The translations under genes and the position numbers were made by a program. A DNA stretch of 64,000 bases, from contig NC_083701.1 of the NCBI RefSeq assembly GCF_033118175.1, positions 52,341,001 to 52,405,000 on the forward strand, given 5' to 3'. The number at the start of each line of letters is the position of its first letter. The first letter of the stretch is position 1. Below the pieces are notes generated by a model that did no database searches, had not been told where the DNA came from, and saw only the letters and a list, made by a program, of their open reading frames with translations. The DNA comes from Dama dama (Eukaryota > Chordata > Mammalia > Artiodactyla > Cervidae). Of the stretch, positions 35,296 to 49,153 are shown piece after piece.

Positions 35296-36755
35296 CTACT
35301 GTATTTATTGGAAACCTAGATACATAAGACTAAGAGTTAGTTCATAAGGTACAATCAGGCAAACTATGAAGAAATCTTAGTGGGGGTCTTATGTGAAGGG
35401 GGTCATATGTGAAGCAAAGCAAACAGTTTCCATTTTCATTTCATACTATTCTTCAGAAGCATCATGCATTTTTGCCACCTGTAATGAATGGCATCATTTA
35501 TCTCTAAAACTACTTGATGCTCTTTTGTTTCAAAAAAGTCTTTCTTCTTTTCCAATCATATAAAGCACATAGTAGGGAAATAATGTATACAGAAAATGAA
35601 ACTGAAGAGTATGGCATTATCTCCTGGAAATCTGTGTGTTGAATTTAACAATTAAATGAAATATTATTAGAAAAAATAACTCATTTTATAAATATAATGT
35701 TAGTTCAATGGAGATATGGTATTTAAAACAGAAAAGAATGGGGTCTCTGGATATTTGTTGTGCTTATTTGACCAGACCATAATACTTTAAAAACTTTTAT
35801 CCCCAAAACAAAAAAATTATTTTGTGATACAGAGTTCTGTGTATGTATGATGTGAAAATATATTTAACAAAAGAAAAATGATAAAACTGTAAAATGATAG
35901 GGTGTTGCATACACAAACTTTGAGGAAAATACCATTCTGGGAATAGAAAGACTGAAAACACAAATATAAACCTGAAAAAGAGGTCAGATATTTTGCTAGT
36001 AGGGCCAGACTGCAGTAACATATCATATATTAATTGCTTATTCCTGACAACTCAGATCTGTTGACAAGTGTTTGTTTACCTTTTCCTCATAGTTCTCTCC
36101 CTGATCCATGACCTCAGAACCCTCTTATATGGTAATTTAAAAAATAATAACCATCTTTTTCACTAAAAATTTTGCACAACTGTGTGAATATATTCTAAAA
36201 AAGAATTTACTACACTGATTTTTTTTGAGGTTTGGTGAGTAGTATGCTCCTTTTCCTCTTAAAAAATCTCATATCAGGAACATACCAAAATTTATGCAGA
36301 ATATACACTGACTCATAGATATAAGGAGAGCATCATATAATATTGTGGTTAAGAGATCATTTACACTTTATAATTTAAACATATTTACCAATTACTTCAT
36401 TATATCACAATTAACTGTTTGCTTTCCTACATTTTTTAAGATATTTGAGGCAGATCATTTTGATATCTATTAATTTGTTGTTTTCTAGTATAACTATTTT
36501 CTTACACCTCCATTGTTTTCTAAGAAAGTGTTCCAATCTCACAAGGTATTTAAATATTTTTATTGATATGAATAGATACAGTTCCATGACAAATTATTAA
36601 TCTAGCATGCAACATAAATGTACTAATATATATGGATTATTTGATCTCAAATAATATAGATAACAACCTTAATTTAGTGTATTTAATAATATACTAAAAT
36701 ACACACACACACACATATATTACACATCAATGCACTTATATTTATTTATGTTGAT
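35296..36755. other. Unique AT-rich sequence
   Basis: No repeat identified, except a short (AC)n at 36701-36715. Confidence 0.5.
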
Positions 36756-36761
36756 GTAATA

Positions 36762-36940
36762 TTGAAGATTGAAAATGGGGAGAAGGAGATGACAGAGAAT
36801 GAGATGGTTGGATGGCATCACTAACTCAATGAACATGAGTTTGAGCAAGCTCCAGGAGTTAGAAATGAGCAGGGAAGCCTGGCATCCTGCAGTAAATGGG
36901 GTCACAGAGTTGGATACAACTGAGTGACTGAACTGAACTG
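36762..36940 (+). mobile_element. BovB 3' tip
   Basis: 'ggagaaggagatgacagaga' to 'gttggatacaactgagtgac' plus a GAACT tail form the last 180 bp or so of BovB. Confidence 0.92.
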
Positions 36941-37741
36941 ATATATATACACATCCATATAAACATATATTTTTCATTATGTTTCTTGAGAACAAAGAGC
37001 TTAGATATTGATTTTATAAGTTTGAATAAAGCGAATTCAAAAACAAGTGCTAGGAAGAGATATTTCATCAACTTTAAATTATGATAAGAAGTGTAGTATA
37101 ATGATAGAATACTATGAAGCAGAGAAAAGGGGGGAAAAAAAGCTTTGTAGAAAAGTGTCAGAGAAGCCTTCATTAAAATGTTGATATTTGAAAATAAACA
37201 AGAACAATTCAAAGTTATTGGTGTGTGTTTGTATGCATGTGTCCACAGGGAGAAAGTACAGATTGGTTTCTTAGTCCTTTTTATTGTTTCTTTCAATATG
37301 GCTAGTCTGAGAATTTTCCAAGCTTTAAATTGTTTAAATTGTTTTGACTATTAGTTCCAAAACTAGTTATAACTCCACTAGACCACTTTCAAAATAATGA
37401 GATTAATTATAATAATATAATACTAGACAGGACTAAAGTCAGATATCTTGTATAGCTGTAAGTGAAACCCTTAAACTCTATGTGTTTCAATTCTTCAACA
37501 ATTAGTTAGTAATACCCATTTCTTTCACTTAGTATGATATCAATATAATATCAAAGAATACATAAATAAAACATTTTGAAAACAAACAACCACAAAACAT
37601 ATACACAGATATCCTAAAACACTTTTAAAGAACAAACCAGAGTTAGAAATCACCTAATGATGATTATAAATGATTCAACTAGATTATTACATATGAGAAA
37701 AAGTTTATCTTCATTAGATCACATGATATATAATCCTAGGG
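36941..37741. other. Unique AT-rich sequence
   Basis: A 145-codon minus frame (36859-37296) runs out of the BovB tip into this flank. It is not homologous to anything I recognise and is probably chance. Confidence 0.5.
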
Positions 37742-37751
37742 TATATTACCA

Positions 37752-37964
37752 AAGTAAAAGTGAAAGTGAATTCGCTCAGTCGAGTCTGACTCTTTGCAAC
37801 ACCATGGCCTACCAGGCTCCTCCATCCATGGAATTTTCTAGGCAAGAGTACTGGAGTGGGTTGCCATTTCCTTCTCCAGGGGATCTTCCCAACCCAGGGA
37901 TCAAACCCAGGTCTCCCACATGGCAGACAGAGGACGCTTTAACTTCTGAGCCACCAGGGAAGGC
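37752..37964 (-). mobile_element. Bov-tA SINE with 10-bp TSD
   Basis: Inverted body 'gaattcgctcagtcgagtct' to head 'ccaccagggaaggc'. Exact TSD tatattacca at 37742-37751 and 37965-37974. Confidence 0.95.
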
Positions 37965-38208
37965 TATATTACCAGGAGAGGGTAATTAAATAGTGTCTTA
38001 ATCTGCTCAGACTGGGGGAAAAAAAATTTTTTTAAAGCCTTAATCAATGTGGTCAAAACAACAGAAATGTGTTTCTCACATTTCTAAAGGCTCCAGAGAC
38101 CAAGATCAAGACGCTATCAAGTGGATTTTATCATAAGAGCTCTCTTTCTGGTTTGCAGACTGCTGCTATCTGGCGTTGTCCTCAAATGAGGGAGAGTAAG
38201 AGAGGAAA

Positions 38209-40480
38209 CACAAGAGAGACTCTACACATGGACATCACCAGATGGTCAACACCGAAATCAGATGGATTATACTCTTTGCAGCCAAAGATGGAGAAGCTCT
38301 ATACAGTCAGCAAAAACAAGACCTGGAGATGACTGTGGCTCAGATCATGAACTCCTTATTGCAAAAGTCAGACTTAAACTGAAGAAGGTAGGGATAACCA
38401 CTAGACCATTCAGGTATGACCTAAATCAAATCCCTTATGAATATACAGTAGAAGTGAGAAATAGATTTAAGGGACTAGATCTGATAGACAGCCTGATGAA
38501 CTATGGACAGAGGTTTGTGGCATTGTACAGGAGACAGGGATCAAGACCATCCCCATGGAAAAGAAATGCAAAAAAAGCAAAATGGTTGTCTGAGGAGGCC
38601 TTACAAATAGCTGTGAAAAGAAGAGAAGCAGAAAGCAAAGGAGAAAAGGAAAGATGTTCCCATTTGAATGCAGAGTTCCAAAGAATAGCCAGGAGAGATA
38701 AGAAAGCCTTCCTCAGCGATCAATGCAAAGAAATAGAGGAAAACAACATAATGGGAAAGACTAGAGATCTCTTCAAGAAAACTAGAGATACCAAGGGAAC
38801 ATTTCACACAAAGATGGGCTCAATAAAGGACAGAAATGGTATGGACCTAACAGAAGCAGAAGATATTAAGAAGAGGTGGCAAGAATACACAGAAGAACTA
38901 TACAGAAAAGATCTTCAAGACCCAGATAATCACAATGGTGTGATCACTCACCTAGAGCCAGATGTCCTGGAATGTGAAGTCAAGTGGGCCTTAGACAGAA
39001 TCACTACAAACAAAGCTAGTGGATGTGATGGAATTGCAGTTGAGTTTTTTCAAATCCTGAAAGGTGATGCTGTGAAAGTGCTGCACTCAATATGCCAGCA
39101 AATTTGAAAACTCAGCAGTGGCCACTGGACTGGAAAATGTCCGTTTTCATTCCAATCCCTAAGAAAGGCAATCCCAAAGAATGCTCAAACTACTGCACAA
39201 TTGCACTCATCTCACACGCTAGGAAAGTAATGCTCAAAATTCTCCAAGTCAGGCTTCAGCAATATGTGAACCGAGAACTTCCAGATGTTCAAGTTCGTTT
39301 TAGAAAAGGCAGAGGAACCAGAGATCAAATTGCCAACATCCGCTGGATCATCAAAAAGCAAGAGAATTCCAGAAAAACATCTATTTCTGCTTTATTGGCT
39401 ATGCCAAAGCCTTCGACTGTGTGGATCACAATAAACTGTGGAAAATTCTGAAGAAGATGGGAATACCAGACCATCTGACCTGCCTCTTGAGAAACCTGTA
39501 TGCAGGTCAGGAAGCAACAGTTAGAACTGGGCATGGAACAACAGACTGGTTCCAAATAGGAAAAGGAGTATGTCAAGGCTGTATATTGTCACCCTGCTAT
39601 TTAACTTATATTCAGAGTACATCATGAGAAATGCTGGTCTGGAAGAAGCATAAGCTGGAATCAAGATTGCCAGGAGAAATATCAATAACCTCAGATATGC
39701 AGATGACACCACGCTTATGGCAGACAGTGAAGAGGAACTAAAAATTCTCTTGATGAAAGTGCAAGAGGAGAGTGGAAAAGTTGGCTTAAAGCTCAACATT
39801 CAGAAAACTAAGATCATGGCATCTGGTCCCATCACCTCATGGGAAATAGATGGGGAGACAGTGGAAACAGTGTCCGACTTTATTTTCGGGGGCTCCAAAA
39901 GTACTGCAGATGGTGACTGCAGCCATGAAATTAAAAGACGCTTACTCCTTGGAAGGAAAGTTATGACCAACCTAGGTAGCATATTAAAAAGCAGAGACAT
40001 TGCTTTGCCAACAAAGGTCCATCTGGTCAAGGCTATGGTTTTTCCAGTGGTCATGTGTGGATGTGAGAGTTGGACTGTGAAGAAAGCTGAGCGCCGAAAA
40101 ATGGATGCTTTTGAGCTGTGGTGTTGGAGAAGACTCTTGAGAGTCCCTTGGACTGCAAGGAGATCCAAGCAGTCCATCCTGAAGGAGATAGGTCCTGGGT
40201 GTTCATTGGAGGGACTGATGCTGGAGCTGAAACTCCAATACTTTGGCCACCTCATGCAAAGAGTTGACTCATTGGAAAAGACCCTGATGCTGGGAGGGAC
40301 TGGGGGCAGGAGGAGAAGGGGCCGACAGAGGATGAGATGGCTTGATGGCATCACCGACTCGATGGGCATGAGTTTGAGTGAACTCCGGGACATTGTGATT
40401 GACAGGGAGACCTGGAGTGCTGCGATTCATGTGGTAGCAAAGAGTCGGACATGACTGAGCGACTGAACTGAAGTGAACTG
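38209..40480 (+). mobile_element. BovB LINE, 5' truncated, with exact 11-bp TSD
   Basis: It starts within the endonuclease C-terminus and runs to the ACTGA tail. TSD aagagaggaaa at 38198-38208 and 40481-40491 is perfect. At 2.27 kb it is the second longest BovB here, and its edges are the best defined. The target was the LTR described at 37988-40640. Confidence 0.97.
38262..40454 (+). pseudogene. BovB endonuclease tail and reverse transcriptase, disabled
   Basis: The first open block of 281 codons (38262-39107) covers the endonuclease end (GDDCGSDHELLIAK) and the linker. It closes where a Trp codon is TGA ('caaatttgaaaac'). RT continues at 39092-39451 with KGRGTRDQIANI. A one-base loss near 39353 shifts the frame, and motif A reads FIGYAKAF, with the catalytic Asp changed to Gly. 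YADD is intact near 39700 (NLRYADDTTLMADS). The C-terminal block 39717-40454 is open for 245 codons. It is therefore inactive by stop, frameshift and active-site change. Confidence 0.95.
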
Positions 40481-40640
40481 AAGAGAGGAAAGCGAGATCT
40501 TGAGTATTTCCTCCTAGTATTCTATCAGGAGGGCCCCACCCTCATGCTCTCTTTTATATTTAATTACCATCCAAAGATCCCATTTCCAAATGTTGTCACT
40601 TTGGGGGTTAAGGCAATACTAGGACATCCTGTCACTGTGT

Positions 40641-41564
40641 AATCTGATTATCCTGAAATAATAATGATTTTATTATCTGCCACTAAAACTCTGCAGACTG
40701 AAGTTTCTAGCAAATGTTGACATTGTCAGCTCCTAGAGGTCACGTGCTTTTTGTGGCAAATGACTCAGTGAGGAATGATCTACTCACATTTTGAATCTTG
40801 CCTTCAGGAAAATCTCAGTCCTTTTTAAGGGCTTGAATGATTAAGGAAGGCTCACCTCATACAATATTCTTTCTCCACGTCATGTCATTTATGCCATGTA
40901 TCATAACTAATCATTGTGTGAAATTCATCTTTTTCACGTTCCTAGGGATTTTGCAGAATATCTATCCGGAGTGGTAAGGATCTTGAGGGCCAGCTTAGAT
41001 TTCTGCCTATCGTAATGCTGCATATGAATTGGTAATTCATTATGAAGACAACTAAATTTAGTGCTATCTAACCAGTGTAGAAATGAACACGCTGGAAATG
41101 GTGTATAGAAAAATATAATATTGCACTAAAAATTCTGTACAAAAATGTATGGACCTAATTCAGAGGTTATGTACAAGGTTATTATACATGTTTTACATTT
41201 TGTGTACACAAATTTAAAAATTCTATTTCAAGTACAATAGCGAGAAAGTACCATCAAAAAAATTAAGTATCCTCATCTTTCAGTATTTAAAGGTATTTGT
41301 TTCAAAATATTTATTATTATCGTTGTTTAAACACTTTTGAGTACTTCATCTTAATTAAAGGTAAAATTCTATTGCTGATGTTTTTAACGTGTTAATTAAA
41401 GGACCCCTTTACACATCTTTTTGCATTGAAATTCTTGAACCTGCATAATCTGCTTGATCATTCAGTTACTCTTTCTCAGTGAGTTATGGTAGTGTTTGCC
41501 TTTAAAGTGTTTCTGCATTTGCAAAGTAGTAAGCCACAGTGCAGAAACTGATAATATACCTGGG
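40641..41564. other. Unique AT-rich sequence
   Basis: No repeat or coding segment recognised. Confidence 0.5.
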
Positions 41565-41579
41565 TTATTATCTGTCTTA

Positions 41580-41783
41580 GTGAAGTCGCTCAGTCGTGTC
41601 CGACTCTTTTCGACCCCTTGGACTGTAACCTACCAGGTTCCTCCATCCATGGGATTTTCCAGACAAGAATACTGGAGTGGGTTGCCATTTTCTTCTGCAG
41701 GAGATCTTCCCGACCCAGGGATTGAACCTGGGTCTCCCGCATTGTAGGCAGACGCTTTTACTGTCTGAGCCACCAGGGAAGAT
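41580..41783 (-). mobile_element. Bov-tA SINE with 15-bp TSD
   Basis: Body 'gaagtcgctcagtcgtgtcc' to head 'tctgagccaccagggaag'. TSD at 41565-41579 and 41784-41798 (ttattatct[g/a]tctta, one mismatch). A 20-base poly-A run follows at about 41809. Confidence 0.95.
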
Positions 41784-41829
41784 TTATTATCTATCTTAAC
41801 CATTATTAAAAAAAAAAAAAAAAAAAAGA

Positions 41830-44800
41830 ACAGGATTCTGACACAAAGCTCTTCAAGCAAATGAAGAAATGAATCTCAGTCCTAATTTTCATATAACTTT
41901 TTTCTGTGCAATTTGCTATGACCATTGTCATAAGGCTGTAACTTTTGTTCTCTAAGTTAGATATTAAATATGACTCATCCATGATATTGGTTTGGGCAGA
42001 TGACTTATTCTTTCAAAATAAGGTCAATTTTGCTAGTAATTGTAAGAAAATTAGTAAATTATGGAAGCTTTAAGGAATTGAGTGTCAAGCTGCATATTGT
42101 TTCAATCATTTCATTAAAAATATAGAAGAGTTAGGAAAGCTATTGTGTTCAATATCACTATGCTGTATATAAGGCTTGAGACAGTGATCTTTTATTTACC
42201 TCTTTATCTAACCTGGTGTGGGAAAACAATACAATAAGAGAAACAGCACAATACAGAAGCATAGCTTCAATAGATGGTGTTAAAAAGTACCAAAGCAGTT
42301 ATTATGCAAAGCCACGTATCCTAAAACAAGAAACTTCCCACACACACCCAAACCTCTTACTTTGCTTTTTTTGTGACTGTTTTCCTCTTTAATTATGACC
42401 CTGAATTTTTTTTTCATTTTAGATTGATTTTAATTGTATAATAATGTTCCCAGTGAACGCAGAGGAGTATGGTTGAATGATACACAATTATACTTATTCA
42501 GTGTTTGAAAACCACATCTAGTGAGAACTGATGGTTCTGGTTATTGATTAGACTATTTTATACATATTTTCCTAGTATCTGAAAATGTAATGAGTCCAAC
42601 ATGAGTGAGCAAATAACTACTTTCATGATTATTTTTCTTTTGAGTTGCTCATTTTAATAACATTCAGTTGGGATGGAAAATCATATAATCAACACAAAAC
42701 TGCCAGTCCCACATAGACTTTTTAGTCACCATTTTTAGAGTAAAATACCAACTTAACTGACCTTTGAAATTAATAATAAAATGTATTCATCTAGTATCAA
42801 TAGATCTACAGTTCAAATGTAAGCTGAATCAGGCAGACTTGAATATGTCTGGCAAACTGAAGGAGCAGGCCATAGAATGTGATTTACATCAGGGCTGAGA
42901 AGTATAGTGAGATTCACGTACACTGTATATGACCTAGTGGAAAGACTGATGACAGGGGGAGAGAAGATGCTGAGTTCAGTATAGTGATATTCTCCAGACT
43001 GTAACTTCTAATACTCCACTGGATCTCATGCTTCATATGAGGCCCTTATGGCATGTATTTGTGGAAGGAGGAAGTTGAGATAAGTGAACTAACCATGAAG
43101 AGACATAGATTTAAACTAGGACTAGGCAATTGATCTATGAATAAATAGATATCAGCTGTGAAATCAAGATGGTCAAATGTTTCAAATGAGGATGTATGCA
43201 TATAGCATTTTAAAAATCTTTATAACTGTTTAAACTTTTTGACTATTCTTAATTATGGATTATAGGTCACTCCTAATGCTTCTTAAATTTTAAATAAAGA
43301 ATTCACTTTATATGTTTTTGATATAGAAATTCCTGATATTCTGCAGATTAGGGACATGAAAGAGAAAAAGAAAGAACAGAAAGTATAAAGCAGTATTTCA
43401 TAAATAATATGTAGAAATATCAGCTTTTTTATTATCCAAATGGAAAGAAAGATCTCAATTTAAATACTTGATTAATTAACTAATTTATTAATTATTAAAG
43501 AAATAACTTTGGCATCTTAGAAACTGAGAAGATGATATGCTTATTGGGTAAGTCTGTCCTTAGCTCATGCCTTTCTGAGCAGCAATGACTGACAGGAGAC
43601 GCCCTGCTCATGAGCACATGTAAGATGCCTTGGAAATATTTAGAAGGTTTATTTTGAGAGACTTCACATCTTATATCTGAGGTTATAGGAAAGAGGCCAT
43701 GACATCCTGGTTAATCCTTTTATGACATCCTATCTGTAAACACAGGTGGAGAGGCTTGAAAATGACAGATTTTCCTTAATCATTGTGGAAAAAGAAAAAA
43801 AAAATTCATCTCTTGGTTCTACAGAAAAAATCATATATATGTATATATAAAGCCCTAATTCTTTTTTAAAAATTCTTCATGATTATTGGAACCACAAGCT
43901 GCTGGGGCAGATAATGACTGGCCCATTTAATCCCTTATGCCTTTTCCCCATCCTAATTTAACTGTTCCTAAACATATCAGTTGGACAGATTGCAAGGCAT
44001 TTAGAAACCAGCTCTAGAAAGTGTTATAGAAAAGCCTTACACATATTTTAGAACTCATCAATAAACAGAATTTCTCCTTACAGTTTGCCACCCAGAATTT
44101 AATGACAAACCAGCAATTAATGGAAGAGCCAACTGTTATGCAAAGTAGCTGAACCTGAATCATTTACAAAGGTAAGGATAGATTATGATTAATTTACCTG
44201 CTTTATTCTTTTTTACCTCACCGCACTACATGCTGTTTGTCGGAGTCTTGCTGTTATGATTTTAGAGGTGTGGGGCCTTGGTTTGTTTTTTGGAAACCCT
44301 GGAGTACTCAGCATGCTACGGAGGCCTCAAGCTCTTATCACCACAGGCAAAACTGTCAGTTCTGAGGCACTACTGAGAAGGAGATTCTCAGGAAAAAAGA
44401 AATGCAAAATAAACACTTTGTAGGGTAGAGGGTCAGGTACTGCTGGAAAACTTATTAATGAAGGATGAAACATATAGAAATAATTCTCTGACCCCAAAAC
44501 TTTATTTACTACTCAAAAATATAGGATTAAAAGTAATCATGTTGATACAGTTTGAGAAATTATGGAAGCGTGTTTTGTATTAGCTTAGCTAGTAAATATT
44601 CTCACATTGTTCATCTTTCCTTAATCCTCTAACATTAATATAAGCAAATAGAATGCACATAGTTTTAGCACTTGTATTTTTTTAATGTGTGGGCATTGTG
44701 ATAAATATTTTTAAACTCTAAGTTGAAAGTTTATTTATTTAGACAAAAGATAATTAGGAAGATGATGGAGTGATAGTGGTTATTCTATAGAATAACTTTA

Positions 44801-46083
44801 GAAATTTAAAATAAATGCTGACATATTATTTATTTTTTGAAACTTTCATTTCACCTTTTTTTAATAGCAGGGCAAAAGTAGAAGTTATCACTGAGGATTT
44901 GATGACTCACATGTATTACAGTCCTTGACATTGAACAATGTATGTTTATTTTTGTACATTAACTCACTTTTTTCCCCCAAAAGCTTTAATTATCAGTTCA
45001 TAACATGGGAAGACAGAAATCCAAAAATCAGGATTGAGTTTTGCCATCCCTTTGACTTTTTGAAGCAGTGTTTCTGTTGAATCAGTAGAAGGATGGATAT
45101 AGCACAAGAGTAGAAAAGTACCACAATAGGGCTAAGTTAACATCTTTCCTTTTTCTTTACCTGTATTTGATATTTTCTTACCAGACATGCTAACCTGTGT
45201 GTATTTCACTCTGGAAATGAATGTCTGGTACTGACATTCTCCTAAAATTGTAGCTGTCCAGCCTTCAGACCATGGTGGACAGAGGATTTAACAAGCAACT
45301 CTGGTGGGAGATCTGCCTGCATTGGTTTAATCTGCTTCTTATCCCCTCCTGTTGTTGCTGTATTGAAACTTTGGCAGATCTTGTGTCCCTGGACTGGTGC
45401 TGCTGTTTGTCCTTCTTAAGTAATTAGTAGGGAGGCAAAAGCTTTCCTGTAAACTACCTTCTCCCCACCCCAGTATGGCATCCAAGTCTTCCTCATTCTG
45501 AATTGGAATGTTCCCCTTCTTTAACAACAATCCTTTTACTTCCCATTATTTCTTTACAGTTTTTATTTGGCTTGAAGAGTCACATACTTTCATCTCATGT
45601 GGTGTCTCTTGGGTTTGGTAGGGATAAGGGATGGAAGTAAGCATCCTTTGCTATTTGTTTACTTGTTTTATCATTTGTACTTAAGAACTATACATTGAAA
45701 TGCTGTTTTGGATATTTAAAAAATTAGTTTTATATCATGATTATCTTACTATGTCATTAAATATTCTTTGACAATATCAGTTTAATGCCTTGTAATAGTC
45801 CATCTCTGCTCATGTGACTTGGATTTGGCAATCTTTTCAAGGTCTCATGTAAATTGCAATGGAGGGAACAGCTTTGCCAATCAAGATTACTTTGATTCTC
45901 TTATTACTTCAATCTACATGTCATTTTTCAATGATGTTATCTTCCTAGAAAAATATTGAAATTAAAATTAAAAACCCAGTTTGCTATAAGAGTGCACATA
46001 TGCAGATACACGAGCCAAATCCAGGTATGTCCTCAGAATTTTAAACTTGAATTATTTCAGTCCGCTGGGAAATTTATTATGAC
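41830..46083. other. Longest stretch without a recognised element
   Basis: In 4.2 kb I recognise no transposable element. The one notable frame is 63 codons (45339-45530, minus). The parts at 43880-44400 and 45230-45560 are less AT-rich than the flanks. This could be unique DNA containing old repeats too diverged to see, or conserved non-coding sequence. Confidence 0.5.
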
Positions 46084-46093
46084 TTACTATCAT

Positions 46094-47583
46094 CAGTTCA
46101 GTTCAGTTCAGTCACTCAGTCGTGTCCGACTCCTTGCAACCCCATGAATTGCAGCACTCCAGGCCTCCCTGTCCATCACCAACTCCCAGAGTTTACTCAA
46201 ACTCATGTCCATCCAGTCGGTGATGCCATCCAGCCATCTCATCCTCTGTCGGCCCTTTCTCCTCCTACCCCCAACCCCTCCCAGCATCAGGGTCTTTTCC
46301 AATGAGTCAACTCTTCACACGAGGTAGCCAAAATATTGGAGTTTCAGATTCAGCATCAGTCTTTCCAATGAACACCCAGGACTGATCTCTTTTAGGATGG
46401 ACTGGCTAGATCTCCTTGCAATCCAAGGGACTCTCAAGAGTCTTCTCAACACCACAGTTAAAAAGCATCAATTTTTCGGCACTCAGCTTTCTTCACAGTC
46501 CAACTCTCACATCCATACATAACCACTGGAAAAACCATAGCTTTGACCAGACAGACCTTTGTTGGCAAAGTAATGTCTCTGCTTTTTAATATGCTACCTA
46601 GGTTGGTCATAACTTTCCTTCCAAGGAGTAAGCGTCTTTTAATTTCATGGCTACAGTCACCATCTGCAGTGATTTTGGAGCCCCCCCCCAAAATAAAGTC
46701 GGACACTGTTTCCACTGTCTCCCCATCTATTTCCCATGAGGTGATGGGACCAGATGCCAAGATCTTAGTTTTTTGAATGTTAAGCTTTAAGCCAACTTTT
46801 TCACTCTCCTCTTTGACTTTCATCAAGAGGCTTTTTAGTTCCTCTTCACTGTCTGCCATAAGGGTGATGTCATCTGCATATCTGAGGTTATTGATATTTC
46901 TCCTGGCAATCTTGATTCCAGCTTGTGCTTCTTCCAGCCCAGTGTTTCTCATGATGTACTCTGTATATAAGTTAAGGTGACAATATACAGCCTTTTCCTA
47001 TTTGGAACCAGTCTGTTGGTCCATGTCCAGTTCTAACTGTTGCTTCCTGACCTGCATACAGGTTTCTCAAGAGGATTAGGTCAGGTGCTCTGGTATTCCC
47101 ATCTACTGAAGAATTTTCCACAGTTTATTGTGATCCACACAGTCAAAGGCTTTGACATAGTCAATAAAGCAAAAATAGATGTTTTTCTGGAAACCCTCTT
47201 GCTTTTTCGATGGTCCAGCGGATGTTGGCAATTTGATCTCTGGTTCCTCTGCCTTTTCTAAAACCAGCTTGAGCATGTGGAAGCTCACAGTTCACATATT
47301 GCTGAAGCCTGACTTGGAGAATTTTGAGCATTACTTTACTAGCATGTGAGATGAGTGCAATTGTGCGGTAGTTTGAGCATTCTTTGGGATTTCCTTTCTT
47401 AGGGATTAGAATGAAAATGTACCTTTTCCAGTCCCAGTAGCCACTGCTGAGTTTTCCAAATGTGCTGGCATATTGAGAGGAGCACTTTCACAGCATCATA
47501 TTTCAAGATTTGAAATAGCTCAACAGGAATTCCATCACCTCCACTAGCTTTGTTCGTAGTGATGCTTTCTAAGGCCACTTGTG
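46094..47583 (-). mobile_element. BovB LINE, 5' truncated, with exact 10-bp TSD
   Basis: The inverted (agttc)n tail is at left. The minus strand gives the C-terminal region, NLRYADDITLMADS (YADD intact, inside the 164-codon frame 46952-46458), motif A FIDYVKAFDCVDH intact (near 47150), and ends in 'gtggcctt' at about 47580. TSD ttactatcat at 46084-46093 and 47584-47593. A poly-C run near 46681 and indels break the frame. The endonuclease is absent. Confidence 0.97.
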
Positions 47584-47593
47584 TTACTATCAT

Positions 47594-48443
47594 ACTTGGA
47601 TATTATTCCCTTGCTCACACTACAGTGATGATATAAAATTTCTCTTATTACTGGATATTCTTAAGTACGTAACAGTCTGGAAGGAAACAATTTTCTCAAC
47701 AGTCTGTTCTCTCATGATTTAGTGACCATGTTTTATTCAAACAGGTATCATCAGAGAGAATAGGTGTAGGCATATATTTTATATTTGCAAAATTACTGAA
47801 ACTGACTTCTGCATCTAACACATTAAGAAATCTAAACAGTTTAACCTTGTTAGCATCAGCTTCATTATATGTAATACCATTAAACTTTCCTCCAAATGTG
47901 TTATATCAGTCAAAGTCTTAACAGAATTACAGAGATATATTCATTTGGAATTATAGAGATAATTCAATGAAAATATTATTTACAGAATTGTGGAAAGGGT
48001 TAAGAGAACAAACTATTGAGTAAACTGAGAACTAGCTTTAGCCAGAAGTCACTTCTTCCCTAACCCTGGAAAGACAATAGGGATAATAGAAAAATTCTGC
48101 CTCTGGATGCAAGTGTAGATGGAACCATGGAAGAGAAAACACAACAAATCTACCACTAAGGTCCAAAGTGAAGAAACATCACAATATATTTTTGTTCCTG
48201 TCCTCAAGTCTTTTCTGCTAATGCATCCCTTGCTAATTCAACCAGAAGCTGTAGGATAATGGCTCCCAGTGATGCAATCTATAAAGATTATCTTCCTGGG
48301 GCACAGAATAAAGAAGAGAAGGCAAAAATTGTGAATTAAGTGGGGAAAAATTATAGGTATTGTGAAAGAAATAAACTCAATATTATTTATGAAGAATTAT
48401 ATTATTGAAAATGTGATTAAAGTTATATGTTATTGAATGTACT

Positions 48444-48477
<34 letters not shown>

Positions 48478-48937
48478 TGTATATATGTGTTTATACACAC
48501 ATATATTAGGAAGAAATTGAACGTAGATCTAAATAAACCAGGAAGCTTACAGCCCAACATTGTATTTGATATTTTTTCACATTTAAGTAGCATTTCTTTC
48601 GGAATGAATTAAATTTATATCTATTATCATCACCATCATCATTATTATTAGGATAACAAGAATAGTACCAGCTCTAAATTAATGAATACTTTAAGTGTTT
48701 ATATCTATGACCAACAGTCACCCTATATTTTTATTTTGACCTACTGTTTTCAGAAAAATTGCAAAATAGCAATTTTTACTTTTTGTAAATTAAAATTATT
48801 AACCTTTATTGACTTTCCCACATATCTTAAGTCTTATTTAATTTCTCTTGTAAGTTTGCATGACAAGGATTACATCAGACATCATCATGAATCATCTTAA
48901 AAGTTTTAGGTCTCTGTAAATTTATGGGCATTGGACA
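47594..48937. other. Unique AT-rich sequence
   Basis: Nothing recognised apart from the TA microsatellite at 48446-48475. Confidence 0.5.
48446..48475 (+). repeat. (TA)n microsatellite
   Basis: About 14 uninterrupted AT units. Confidence 0.95.
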
Positions 48938-49153
48938 TCAGTCAGTCAGTCAATCAGTCATGTCTGACTCTTTGCGACTCCATGGACTGTAGCCCACCAG
49001 GCTCCTGTCCATGGAATTTTCCAGGCAAAAATACTGGAGCGGGTTGTCATTTTCTACTCCACGGGATCTTCCCTACCTAGAGATCAAACCTGCAGCTCAT
49101 GTGTCTCTGAATTGGCAGACAGATTCTTTACCATTACCACCACCTGGGAAGTC
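48938..49153 (-). mobile_element. Bov-tA SINE
   Basis: Inverted tail (cagt)n at left, 'catgtctgactctttgcgac', to head 'ggtaatggtaaagaatctgt' on the minus strand. No clear TSD. Confidence 0.92.

Larger units (their letters stand above)
37988..40640 (-). mobile_element. MaLR LTR split by a BovB insertion
   Basis: Left part 37988-38208: 'tgtcttaatctgctcagact', 'caacagaaatgtgtttctca', 'ccaagatcaagacgctatca' and 'ggtttgcagactgctgctat'. Right part 40492-40640: 'ggagggccccaccctcatgc', 'ccaaatgttgtcactttggg'. The two join smoothly if 38209-40491 is removed. Confidence 0.8.

Noticed and set aside
38262..39107. 281-codon open frame as a host gene
   Set aside because: It is the BovB linker/RT region inside a TSD-flanked insertion and is closed by a TGA in a conserved Trp codon.
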